Source: Yoonia sp. G8-12 (GTDB taxonomy: Bacteria; Pseudomonadota; Alphaproteobacteria; Rhodobacterales; Rhodobacteraceae). From it: a stretch of 64,000 bases of DNA. The translations under genes were made by a program, and so were the position numbers. The number at the start of each line of letters is the position of its first letter. The first letter of the stretch is position 1. The notes under the pieces were generated by a model. That model saw nothing but the letters and a program-made list of their open reading frames with translations, did not search any database and was not told where the DNA came from. Below, piece by piece: positions 45,880 through 54,236 of the stretch. The stretch is taken from contig NZ_CP151762.1 of assembly GCF_038443675.1 (NCBI RefSeq), forward strand, positions 2,418,001-2,482,000. Direction: 5' to 3'.

Positions 45880-46670
45880 AGGCCAAACCTCGCGAAGGCA
45901 GCGCGTTCTTCGATGCCTGCCACCGCATCATCAACGATCTGGGCACCAAAGCGGGCGAAGAGCGGCTTTTTCTGATCATACCGCTTGAAGCGCACTTTGT
46001 CGCCAAAACGCTCTTTCATCACGGGGACCAGATGCCCGATCCCGTCAACCAGCCCCTCATCGACACCTTTCTGGCCAATATAGACCTCGCCAGTAAAGAG
46101 GTCAGGGTTATCCGAAAGTTTCGTCCCGCGCCGCAATTTCACATAATCAATGAAGGTCGCATGCAGGTCTTCCAGCCAGCCCTTGAGCTTTTTCACATCA
46201 GCCGGTTTTTCCGGCTTGAACGGATCCATCATGGACTTTGATTTGCCTGCCGTATGGACACGGCGCTCAACACCGATTTTCCCGATCGCATCAGTCGCGC
46301 CGAAACCTGCGCTAATGACCCCAATGGAGCCGGTAATCGAGCAAGGATCGACGAAAATCTCATCGGCAGCACAGGCCAGCCAATAGCCGCCGGATGCTGC
46401 CACATCTTCGACAAACGCAAAGACAGGGATTTTCTTTTCATCCGCCAAGCGCCGGATGCGTGATGCAATGAGTGACGATTGCACTGGCGATCCGCCCGGA
46501 CAGTTGATCTCCAGCGCCACGGCAGCGGGCTTGCCTTTGCGAAAGGCCTTTTCAATCACAGGCGCAAGGCCGGGATTATCAAGCCCCCGCCCAGAATTTG
46601 CGATAGCGCCCTGTAGCCGGATCACGGCGACATAGGGCTCGGACGTAAGGAATGGAATAAAACGTTTCAT
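45876..46670 (-). CDS. S49-family serine peptidase (SppA/SohB-like)
   Basis: This 264-residue peptidase has the S49 active-site block DVAASGGYWLACAADEIF with the catalytic serine (near residue 92), and the general-base lysine further on (RRVHTAGKSKSMMDPF, near residue 144). The INCPGGSPVQSSLI segment is typical. Such peptidases degrade signal peptides or membrane fragments. No clear signal peptide is visible at the N-terminus (MKRFIPFLTSEPYVAVIRLQ). Confidence 0.9.
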   Translation of the reverse strand: MKRFIPFLTSEPYVAVIRLQGAIANSGRGLDNPGLAPVIEKAFRKGKPAAVALEINCPGGSPVQSSLIASRIRRLADEKKIPVFAFVEDVAASGGYWLACAADEIFVDPCSITGSIGVISAGFGATDAIGKIGVERRVHTAGKSKSMMDPFKPEKPADVKKLKGWLEDLHATFIDYVKLRRGTKLSDNPDLFTGEVYIGQKGVDEGLVDGIGHLVPVMKERFGDKVRFKRYDQKKPLFARFGAQIVDDAVAGIEERAAFARFGL

Positions 46671-46708
46671 GGTGACTTACTTAGCCCTTCGAAAGCTGCA
46701 CGCAAGTG

Positions 46709-47470
46709 TCACTGTCTGATCCGCCACCCGGTGCGGAAAATCCACCAGATGACCGCCAGACAGATCGCGGTGAAAAGCGCGATCGCAAAGAGCGACACAC
46801 CAATGCCGACATCAGCCTGACCGAAGAACGACCAGCGGAAGCCGCTGATCAGATAAACGACAGGGTTAAAGAGCGTGATGGTCTGCCACACGGGCGGCAG
46901 CATCGTGATGGAATAGAACGATCCGCCTAAAAAAACGAGCGGGGTGATCACCAAGAGCGGGATCAGTTGCAGCTGCTCGAAATTACCCGCCCAGATGCCG
47001 ATGATGAACCCCAGCAAGGCAAAGCTGATGCAGGTCAGCACAAGAAACGCGAGCATCGCAAGGGGGTGGGCGATCTGGATATCAACGAAGAAGAATGAGG
47101 TCACCAGAATGACGACCCCGATAAATAGCGCCTTGGTCGCGGCAGCGCCGACATAGCCTGCCACCACCTCCAGAAAGCTTATAGGGGCGGACAACAGTTC
47201 GTAAATTGTCCCGATGAATTTGGGAAAATAGATGCCAAAACTGGCGTTCGTTGTCGCCTGGGTCATGACCGAGAGCATGATAAGACCGGGCACGATGAAT
47301 GCGCCGTAGCTGACACCTTCAACCTCATCAATCCGGCTGCCGATGGCGGCGCCGAAGACGACGAAATAAAGCGCGGTGGACAGCACGGGCGAGACAAAGC
47401 TTTGCGTGATCGTCCGGAAGAACCGGCGCATTTCAAAAACATAAATCGTCCAAATCGCGTTCAGGCTCAT
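46709..47470 (-). CDS. ABC-2 type transporter permease
   Basis: This 253-residue permease has six membrane helices and the ABC-2 layout seen in drug, polysaccharide or lipid exporters (RRFFRTITQSFVSPVL at the N-terminus, PLVFLGGSFYSITMLPPVWQ near residue 180). Its start overlaps the ATPase stop by 4 bp. Substrate unknown. Confidence 0.92.
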   Translation of the reverse strand: MSLNAIWTIYVFEMRRFFRTITQSFVSPVLSTALYFVVFGAAIGSRIDEVEGVSYGAFIVPGLIMLSVMTQATTNASFGIYFPKFIGTIYELLSAPISFLEVVAGYVGAAATKALFIGVVILVTSFFFVDIQIAHPLAMLAFLVLTCISFALLGFIIGIWAGNFEQLQLIPLLVITPLVFLGGSFYSITMLPPVWQTITLFNPVVYLISGFRWSFFGQADVGIGVSLFAIALFTAICLAVIWWIFRTGWRIRQ

Positions 47471-48393
47471 GCGGTTTCCTTTACAAGACCCACGAAAATA
47501 TCTTCGAGGCTGCTTTGTTGTGTTTGCAGATCTTTCATCTGCAGACCGGCCTTTTGCAGGTCGGCCAGAAGGGTAGTGATGCCCGTCCGTTCGCCTTTGG
47601 TGTCGTAGTGGTAAAGCAACGACAAACCGTCGTCGGCGCGGGTAAGCTCATAATCAGCCAGCGCATCGGGGATCGCCCCGACTGCTGCGGACAATTCGAT
47701 TTTCAACTGCTTACGCCCCATCTGCGCCATTAGATCGGCTTTGTCTTGGATCAGCAGGATCTCACCTTTGTTGATCACACCCACGCGGTCAGCAATGGCC
47801 TCGGCCTCTTCGATGTAATGGGTGGTCAGAATGATGGTGACGCCAGAGGCTTTTAGCTTTGCTACCACCTCCCACATGTCTTTGCGCAACTCCACATCGA
47901 CACCGGCGGTTGGTTCATCAAGAAACAGCACGCGGGGTTCGTGGCTCAGCGCCTTGGCGATTAGAACACGGCGCTTCATGCCGCCCGAGAGCGTCATGAC
48001 CTTGTTGTCCTTTTTGTCGTAAAGCGACAATTGTTTCAGGATATCTTCAAGGTAGGCGTCATTGCGCGGCTTACCGAAAAGGCCGCGCGAAAAGCGCACG
48101 GTGTTCATCACCGTTTCAAAGGGTTCAAGGTTGATCTCTTGCGGGACAAGACCGATGAGAGCGCGCGCGGCGCGGAACGCCGTTTGCGTGTCATGCCCTC
48201 CGACGGTGATTGTGCCGGATGTCGGCACTGTGATCCCGCATATCGTGGAAATCAGGGTCGTTTTGCCAGCACCATTGGGCCCCAGCAACGCGAGGATTTC
48301 ACCCTCTTCGATATCGAGGCTGACGGATTTGAGGGCCTCAAAACCGCCAGCATAGGCTTTACGCAGATTTTGGACGGATACGATTGCGGACAT
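47467..48393 (-). CDS. ABC-2 type transporter ATP-binding protein
   Basis: This 308-residue ATPase has Walker A GPNGAGKTTLIS (about residues 38-49), the signature LSGGMKRRVLIAKAL, Walker B VLFLDEPTAGVD and a His switch (LTTHYIEEAE). A C-terminal extension of about 80 residues follows the nucleotide-binding domain. It forms an exporter with the permease downstream. ATG 48393 (MSAIVSVQNLRKAY) was chosen. Confidence 0.94.
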   Translation of the reverse strand: MSAIVSVQNLRKAYAGGFEALKSVSLDIEEGEILALLGPNGAGKTTLISTICGITVPTSGTITVGGHDTQTAFRAARALIGLVPQEINLEPFETVMNTVRFSRGLFGKPRNDAYLEDILKQLSLYDKKDNKVMTLSGGMKRRVLIAKALSHEPRVLFLDEPTAGVDVELRKDMWEVVAKLKASGVTIILTTHYIEEAEAIADRVGVINKGEILLIQDKADLMAQMGRKQLKIELSAAVGAIPDALADYELTRADDGLSLLYHYDTKGERTGITTLLADLQKAGLQMKDLQTQQSSLEDIFVGLVKETA

Positions 48394-48460
48394 ATTGGTG
48401 CCTTTTGTTTGGTCTGCCGTAACTAATGTGTCTGGTGCGGAAGGGAAATGCGCCAAGGTG

Positions 48461-48476
48461 TGTGCGCAGGCGCACA
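48461..48476 (-). terminator. Short hairpin after the GAPDH gene
   Basis: TGTGCG and CGCACA form a 6-bp stem with loop CAGG, 5 bp past the GAPDH stop on the minus strand. No U-run follows; weak evidence. Confidence 0.35.
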
Positions 48477-48480
48477 GGGG

Positions 48481-49452
48481 TCACGCCATCCGCATCGCCA
48501 CATCAAGCATCCGGCACGAAAAGCCCCATTCGTTGTCGTACCAGCCAAAAACCCGCAACAAACCACCTTGGGTAACGCGCGTTTCTGGCAGCGACACCAC
48601 GAGGCTTTCGGGACGCGCCCGCAAATCTGTAGAAACCAATGGTTTGTCGGTCCAGCCGATGATCCCGGACTGCGCCCGCAGCACTGCAAGCACGTCGTCG
48701 CGCGTGACTTTGGTGGCTAGCGTCACGGACAGATCAACGGCAGATACCGATGCAACAGGCACCCGCACCGCTGCGGCCTCGATCCGGCCCGCAATATGGG
48801 GCAGCACCTCATTCAAAAGGTGCTGGGCCGAGGTTGTGGTCGGCACCATCGACAAAGCTGCAGCGCGGCTACGCAACATATCACCCCTTGGCGCGTCAAT
48901 GCTCGGCTGGCTACCGGTGTAGCAATGGATCGTGGTCATCCAGCCGGTTTGCAGGCCCCATGCGTCATCAATCAATTTCACCAAAGGCGCCAGCGCATTG
49001 GTTGTGCATGATGCGTTTGAGACAATCGCCTGATCCTTGAGCAAGGCGTCATTCGCCCCCAAAACGACCGTAAGGTCAGCGGCAGAGGATGGCCCGGAGA
49101 TCAGAACGCGCCCGGCACCCGCCTGCAAACTACGCGCGGCAACGGCGCGGCTGTCCGCCTTACCCGTACATTCAAGCACGACATCAACACCAGAAAGATC
49201 AAGCTCTGAGATATCCTCATTCTGCGTCAAGGGGATCGCCTTGCCGTCAACGACAAGCGCACCATCGGCATAGGTAACTTCGCCCGGGTACGGGCCAAAC
49301 ACGCTATCATATTCAAAGAGATGCGCACAAAGTTCTGCGGCTGCAATGTCGTTGATACCGACAACGTCGATCTCTGGCCACGCGCCCGACGCATGGGCCC
49401 GCAGCATTGTCCGACCAATTCGACCGAACCCGTTAATGAATACACGCACCAT
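48481..49452 (-). CDS. Glyceraldehyde-3-phosphate dehydrogenase family enzyme
   Basis: This 323-residue enzyme has the NAD-binding start VFINGFGRIGRTMLRA and the catalytic-cysteine block SNASCTTNALAPLVK (about residues 147-161), with RVPVASVSAVDLSV later. It may be a glycolytic GAPDH or an erythrose-4-phosphate dehydrogenase; the sequence does not decide. A 461-bp gene-free stretch follows toward the kinase. Confidence 0.9.
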   Translation of the reverse strand: MVRVFINGFGRIGRTMLRAHASGAWPEIDVVGINDIAAAELCAHLFEYDSVFGPYPGEVTYADGALVVDGKAIPLTQNEDISELDLSGVDVVLECTGKADSRAVAARSLQAGAGRVLISGPSSAADLTVVLGANDALLKDQAIVSNASCTTNALAPLVKLIDDAWGLQTGWMTTIHCYTGSQPSIDAPRGDMLRSRAAALSMVPTTTSAQHLLNEVLPHIAGRIEAAAVRVPVASVSAVDLSVTLATKVTRDDVLAVLRAQSGIIGWTDKPLVSTDLRARPESLVVSLPETRVTQGGLLRVFGWYDNEWGFSCRMLDVAMRMA

Positions 49453-49913
49453 CTGACTGTCCTTAATGTGTTACGCCGGATGCTGCACCTTTCCCAAGGG
49501 CACCTCAAGCAAGGCTTGCGAAGAAATCCGTTTAGCGCCCCTTAAGAGAATCGCGTCGGTTTCCAACTTATTTCTTGTGAGAATCGGGTGAAAAGACGTT
49601 GATTTCCCGTGTGGAACTGAAAGAAATCTATTTGATGGGCCAAGAACGCAAGCATTCTTATCCAGATGAACACTTTCGCGACCAGTCCGCCTAGACAAAC
49701 CGCAAAACAGTATATTTTCAGTTAAAATAGAGGCAAATAGGCGATTTTTTGCCAGTCATTGTTTCTGCCTTCTGTTCTAATGGTGCAGACTGCAAAAGAT
49801 TAAGAACCACTAAACAACAAGTTAGCGTCACTTTTTGGCCTAATTTGAGTGAGACCAACATTGTCGAAGACGAAAGACCGTCGTGTGAGTGATGTTGAAA
49901 GCTGGGTAATGAG
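49453..49913. other. 461-bp gap, probable promoter region of the kinase-dynamin cluster
   Basis: No gene is supported here. The region is AT-rich between about 49700 and 49830 (GTATATTTTCAGTTAAAATAG, cited by its ends). TTAA-N7-TAAA at 49800-49814 differs by one base from the CtrA site TTAA-N7-TTAA. It must contain promoters both for GAPDH (minus) and for the kinase gene (plus). Confidence 0.4.
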
Positions 49914-52265
49914 ATGGCTAAGCCGCAAATGAAAGAGAATACGACCGAAAAGGATAGCTTTGTTGATGAGCTGAAGCCGGGCACGAAATTGATGCACGGT
50001 CAGTATACGATCGAGAGTTTTCTGAATGCCGGTGGTTTCGGGATCACTTATCTGGCGAAGGATAGCCTTGATCGTAAGGTCGTCATCAAAGAGTGTTTCC
50101 CAGGCGCATTCTGCCGTCGTAGCCGCTATGTCGTGCAAGCACGCTCGCGTGCGCACCAGAATGAGTTGAAATCGATCGTCCGCCTGTTTGTCCAAGAGGC
50201 CCGGAGCCTCGCGAAGCTCAACCACCCCAATATCGTCGGTGTGCATCAGGTTTTCGAGGATAACGAGACCGCCTACATGGCGCTGGACTTTGTCACCGGG
50301 CGCGACCTGCTTGATACAATTGAAGATCCGAACCACGGTCTGACATCCTCACAGATCAAGTCCATTTTGAAAGAAATCTTGGGCGCGGTCGGCTTTATCC
50401 ACGACCAAGGCATCCTGCACCGCGATATTTCGCCAGACAACATTCTGATCAACAAGGAATTCCACCCAGTACTGATCGACTTTGGCGCGGCCCGTGAAGA
50501 AGCCACCAAACAAAGCCGTGTGCTTTCAGCGCTGCGCGTCGTCAAAGACGGCTACTCACCACAGGAATTCTATATCGCTGGTTCGGACCAAAGCCCGAGC
50601 AGTGACCTCTACGCGTTGGGCGCGTCCTTCTATCACCTCATCAACGGTGATGTACCGCCGAATTCGCAGGCCCGCCTGGCCGCAATCGCATCGGGCGAGG
50701 CAGATCCTTACGTGCCGCTTACAGGCCGTTTTGACGAATATGAGCCATCGTTTCTGACGGCAATCGACAAGGCCCTTGCTGTACTTCCAAAAGACCGCGT
50801 TCAATCCGCGAGCGATTGGTTGGAGATCATGGAAGGTGGGCACAGCAACGTCACGCCGCTGAAAGTTGGCGCTACTGTTGCGAACGAGCCGCAGAAAACA
50901 TCCGCAGAGGCACCAAAGACGGCAACAGCAGAAAAGAAATCGAAAATGCCGCTGTTGCTTGGCTCCGCCGCTGCGGTCGCCCTTTTGGTTGGCGTCGGCG
51001 CGGTGACAATGACCGGCGGCGAAGATGCGCCTGTCGCAGTTCAAGAGCCTTTTGTCGCCACGGCACCTGCCGCGGTTGAAGCACCGGTTGTGACCGAGGC
51101 GCCTGCGGTAGTCGAAGCACCGGTTGTCGCCGAAGCGCCCGCGGTAGTTGAGGCACCGGTTGTCGCCGAAGCGCCTGCCGAGCCTCTTTTTGTGCCGACG
51201 CCAGCACCTGAAGCCGCTTCTGATCCTGTCGTGGCCGAGGCACCCGTTTTTGTTGCGCCTAGCGCCGAAGCACCTGCGCCTTCAGTCGCAGAAGAACTGG
51301 CGACGGCAATTGCATCAGGGCAGACCCCTGCGATCACGCAAGAGCCTGCGACCGAAGAAGCAAGCATTGTTCCACCTGCTATTGTTGAAACGCCAGTCGT
51401 TGCTGATGTGCCGACACCAGCGGTGCGCCCGGCTGTGCGTCCTGAAAGCGTCGAAATTGCCGCTTTGCCAGCGCCAGAGCCACTTCCCGAGCCTGTTGCA
51501 ACACCGCAGCCCGCTATTGACCAGCCTGTGTCTGGTGATGTCTTGCCAACGGCGTCTGCTAATCGTCCTGTCGAGGTGTCCGAAGTTGCTCCGCTCGCCC
51601 TGCCGACCACACCTGACAACGTCGGAAGCATTGGTTCCGGTCCAGCCGTCGAAATCTCGGCGGTCACACCAGGAAACGAGCTGCCGTCTGTGCCCGCGTC
51701 AGTCACAGGGTCATGGACTGTCCAGCTACCCTTCGGGGCTGCTGGCGAACAATCGAATATTGTGGCCGAGGCCGGTCTGATATCGCCAGTCTGGGTTGAG
51801 CCCGGCCTCGTGATCGTGGCTGTAAATGGCATCGAAATTGACGCGATTTCAGACATCCCTGAGGCACTTCGCCAGCAGATTGGCGACGCAGATGTTGCGC
51901 CGACGATTCCAGTGTCTTTCAATACAATCAAGCCATCTACAGGTGATTTTGTTCAGTATAACTGGGTTGTCCCGGTGGTGCAGAACGTCACTCTAGCGGA
52001 TGGGACAGCGTTCCAAACTGCGTTCTCTGGCACTGGCTGGACTACTTCTGTCGTTGCACTCGATCAAAGCGAACCGGGCGGCCTGGAAATAGGCGATGTT
52101 GTCACATCTTATATTTCGACTGGCGAAACGATTGATCAACGTGACTCGATTATGAACATTTTTGAGCGCGAGCTCGCAAATGGAACGGAACAATTCAGTT
52201 TCGCAGTGCAGCGCGACGGTGGCCTTTGGGTCGCTTCGCATACCGCGAAGGACGCGGCAGAGTAA
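49914..52265 (+). CDS. Membrane-anchored Ser/Thr protein kinase with extracytoplasmic PDZ-like modules
   Basis: This 783-residue protein has a complete Hanks-type kinase domain (about residues 30-305): glycine loop NAGGFGITYLAKD, Lys59 (VVIKECF), Glu95, HRDISPDN (169-176), DFG (189-191) and the activation-segment end GYSPQEFY. A membrane helix follows at about 345-366. The outer part begins with a Pro/Ala/Val/Glu-rich linker of about 230 residues, then a C-terminal region with two PDZ-like stretches, GLVIVAVNGIEIDAISDI and GGLEIGDVVTSYISTGETI. It is thus a receptor-like kinase. It is the first gene of an eight-gene series. Confidence 0.92.
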   Translation: MAKPQMKENTTEKDSFVDELKPGTKLMHGQYTIESFLNAGGFGITYLAKDSLDRKVVIKECFPGAFCRRSRYVVQARSRAHQNELKSIVRLFVQEARSLAKLNHPNIVGVHQVFEDNETAYMALDFVTGRDLLDTIEDPNHGLTSSQIKSILKEILGAVGFIHDQGILHRDISPDNILINKEFHPVLIDFGAAREEATKQSRVLSALRVVKDGYSPQEFYIAGSDQSPSSDLYALGASFYHLINGDVPPNSQARLAAIASGEADPYVPLTGRFDEYEPSFLTAIDKALAVLPKDRVQSASDWLEIMEGGHSNVTPLKVGATVANEPQKTSAEAPKTATAEKKSKMPLLLGSAAAVALLVGVGAVTMTGGEDAPVAVQEPFVATAPAAVEAPVVTEAPAVVEAPVVAEAPAVVEAPVVAEAPAEPLFVPTPAPEAASDPVVAEAPVFVAPSAEAPAPSVAEELATAIASGQTPAITQEPATEEASIVPPAIVETPVVADVPTPAVRPAVRPESVEIAALPAPEPLPEPVATPQPAIDQPVSGDVLPTASANRPVEVSEVAPLALPTTPDNVGSIGSGPAVEISAVTPGNELPSVPASVTGSWTVQLPFGAAGEQSNIVAEAGLISPVWVEPGLVIVAVNGIEIDAISDIPEALRQQIGDADVAPTIPVSFNTIKPSTGDFVQYNWVVPVVQNVTLADGTAFQTAFSGTGWTTSVVALDQSEPGGLEIGDVVTSYISTGETIDQRDSIMNIFERELANGTEQFSFAVQRDGGLWVASHTAKDAAE
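51075..51182 (+). repeat. Three 36-bp tandem repeats in the kinase linker
   Basis: Units at 51075, 51111 and 51147 encode VEAPVVxEAPAV, residues 388-423. They are in frame and nearly identical, so copy number may vary between strains and alter linker length. Confidence 0.85.
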
Positions 52266-52324
52266 AATACGTCAACGTGGGCCGTATGGACCGCGTGACG
52301 TGAGTAAATTGGAAGGTAGTTAAG

Positions 52325-53197
52325 ATGAAATTCATTCGCGATCTACTTGGAAAAAAACGGAGCGAGACAAACACGCGGCGCGCAAGTTCAGTCGAGTCGC
52401 TTGAGCAATCCTATCGTGACACAATCGGATCAATGGTTGATGAGGCCGGACCTCTCGGCCAGCCGCCAGCTGCCACGCTGCATAAAGTTCCCACAGACGC
52501 CACACTCGATGTGCGGGTCGTCACGGCTGAAGCTGCAACGCCTGCTCCGCAAACACCTACACCTCCGGCTGCAGTGAATATCTGGGATCTCGAGGATGAC
52601 GGGACATCAACCGCGCTGCCAGAGCCGACAGCCCCGATTGCAGCTGCGCCACCCGTTGCTTCGCCTGTTGTGGAACCGGCAATTGCCTCTGCTGCCGCAG
52701 CACGGTCGCCGGCACGATCGCGCCGGACAAAAACACGCCTGATCGGGTTTGAGAAATCGGACGGTGACGTTGTTGATCTGTTCAACGACGCGCAAAAGGC
52801 CGCACCCACCAAGAGCGTACGCTTCCCGGTAGGCTGGATTGTCGTCGCCGACGGCCCCGGCCGTGGCGAAAGCTTTTCCTTGATGGCCGGCATGTCGCAG
52901 ATTGGTCGTGGCGAAGATCAGGCGATCCAGCTTGATTTTGGTGACAACTCGATCTCGCGCACGAACCACGCTGCGATCGTTTATGACGCCGACACCAAGG
53001 AATTCTTGCTTGGTCATGGCGGCAAGTCGAATATTGTCCGGCTGAATGACAAGCCCCTGATCAGCAACGAAACGCTGAAAACAGGTGATGTTATTCGCAT
53101 CGGCGAGACTGTTTTGCGATTTGTCGCCCTTTGCGACAAATCATTCAACTGGTCGGATGGTACGACCGAGGAGGACGAAGATGTGGCGATCGCCTGA
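52325..53197 (+). CDS. FHA-domain phosphothreonine-binding protein
   Basis: This 290-residue cytoplasmic protein has a low-complexity Ala/Pro-rich first half (to about residue 125) and a C-terminal FHA domain (about 170-270): GRGEDQAIQLDFGDNSISRT with the conserved Gly-Arg and Ser-Arg, then NHAAIVYDAD and LNDKPLISNETLKTGDVIRI. FHA domains read phosphothreonine, so it probably binds the kinase or a kinase substrate. It starts 59 bp after the kinase gene with GGAAGG in front, and overlaps the phosphatase gene by 17 bp. Confidence 0.9.
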   Translation: MKFIRDLLGKKRSETNTRRASSVESLEQSYRDTIGSMVDEAGPLGQPPAATLHKVPTDATLDVRVVTAEAATPAPQTPTPPAAVNIWDLEDDGTSTALPEPTAPIAAAPPVASPVVEPAIASAAAARSPARSRRTKTRLIGFEKSDGDVVDLFNDAQKAAPTKSVRFPVGWIVVADGPGRGESFSLMAGMSQIGRGEDQAIQLDFGDNSISRTNHAAIVYDADTKEFLLGHGGKSNIVRLNDKPLISNETLKTGDVIRIGETVLRFVALCDKSFNWSDGTTEEDEDVAIA

Positions 53198-54236
53198 ACC
53201 ACGTTTTGACGTCGCATCTGCGATTTGTCAGGGCGGGCGTGACTATCAAGAAGACGCAATTGTCACTGATTTCCCTTTCGGGGCGGACAGCGGTGTAGTT
53301 GTTCTTGCTGACGGGATGGGCGGTCACGCCGCCGGTGACGTTGCCAGCAAGATTGTTGTCACTGAAGTCTTTAGCGAACTGAAATTCGAAAGCGCAAATT
53401 TTGCGGATTTCGAAGGCGAGATTCCACGCTTCCTCACCGAAGCGGCGGCAAACGCAAACGGCTATGTGCGCGAACACGTACAAGCCCATCCTGAAACGCG
53501 CGGCATGGGTGCAACCCTTGTTTCGGTCGTCTTGGTCGAAAACCGCATGTATTGGATGTCGATCGGCGACAGCCCTTTGTATCATTATCGCAATGGTACA
53601 ATGAAACAGTTGAATGAAGACCATTCAATGGCCCCGCAGATCGACTTTATGGTGCAGCAAGGGTTGCTGGATGAAGCGGCCGGTAAGAACCACCCTGACC
53701 GCAATTGCCTGACATCGGTAATTTTGGGGGATCGCGTCACAAAATCGGACTGCCCGAAAACTCCGTTTGATTTACAGGTCGGCGACATCGTGGTCGTTTC
53801 CAGTGATGGTTTGCAATATCTGGAAGATGCCAAGATCCAAAAGATCCTGCACCGTTATCGTCGCAAGAAAGCTGCTGAGATTGCGGGCTATCTTCTGGAG
53901 GCAATCGAGGCGCTTGCAGACCCGGATCAGGACAACTGTACGTTCTCGGTGATCAAGCTGAACCACAACAAGCCTGTGATCCGCGCGATCCGTGCCAAGC
54001 CGGTTGGCCACGTTGATCACCAGACCTCGACCGTCACCCGCGTCGTCGAACTAGACGACATCGAAAAGGTCGCGGCCAAGACAAAAAAGCCCAAGGAGGT
54101 CGCGACGACTAACGGACCGACCGTGATTAAAGAAGTGCGACCCCTCAAAAAGGTCGAACTGAACGATGACATCGATTTGACACAGGAGGTTGATGCGGCT
54201 GCACCGCAGGCTAAGATAGCCGCCGGAGGCAAATAA
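53181..54236 (+). CDS. PP2C-family Ser/Thr protein phosphatase
   Basis: This 351-residue phosphatase reverses the kinase reaction. PP2C motifs are RDYQEDAIV (metal Asp), LADGMGGHAAGDVAS, GMGATLVSVVL, IGDSPLYHY, VVSSDGLQYL and the final DPDQDNCTFSVIKL. After about residue 260 there is a charged tail of about 90 residues without known fold, perhaps for docking to FHA or GTPases. ATG 53181 follows GAGGAGG and gives a proper PP2C start; its frame upstream lies in the FHA gene. Confidence 0.92.
   Translation: MWRSPEPRFDVASAICQGGRDYQEDAIVTDFPFGADSGVVVLADGMGGHAAGDVASKIVVTEVFSELKFESANFADFEGEIPRFLTEAAANANGYVREHVQAHPETRGMGATLVSVVLVENRMYWMSIGDSPLYHYRNGTMKQLNEDHSMAPQIDFMVQQGLLDEAAGKNHPDRNCLTSVILGDRVTKSDCPKTPFDLQVGDIVVVSSDGLQYLEDAKIQKILHRYRRKKAAEIAGYLLEAIEALADPDQDNCTFSVIKLNHNKPVIRAIRAKPVGHVDHQTSTVTRVVELDDIEKVAAKTKKPKEVATTNGPTVIKEVRPLKKVELNDDIDLTQEVDAAAPQAKIAAGGK

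Noticed and set aside
51075..51182. Regular repeats that could look like a CRISPR array
   Set aside because: The 36-bp units are directly adjacent without spacers and are in frame in the kinase gene.
51041..51931. 296-residue minus-strand ORF rich in Ala, Gly, Ser and Thr
   Set aside because: It is the mirror of the low-complexity linker of the kinase gene, with no ribosome site or domain.
49914..54236. Type VI secretion regulatory genes (PpkA/Fha/PppA)
   Set aside because: No tss structural gene, Hcp, VgrG or ClpV is in the window; the trio sits with GTPases.
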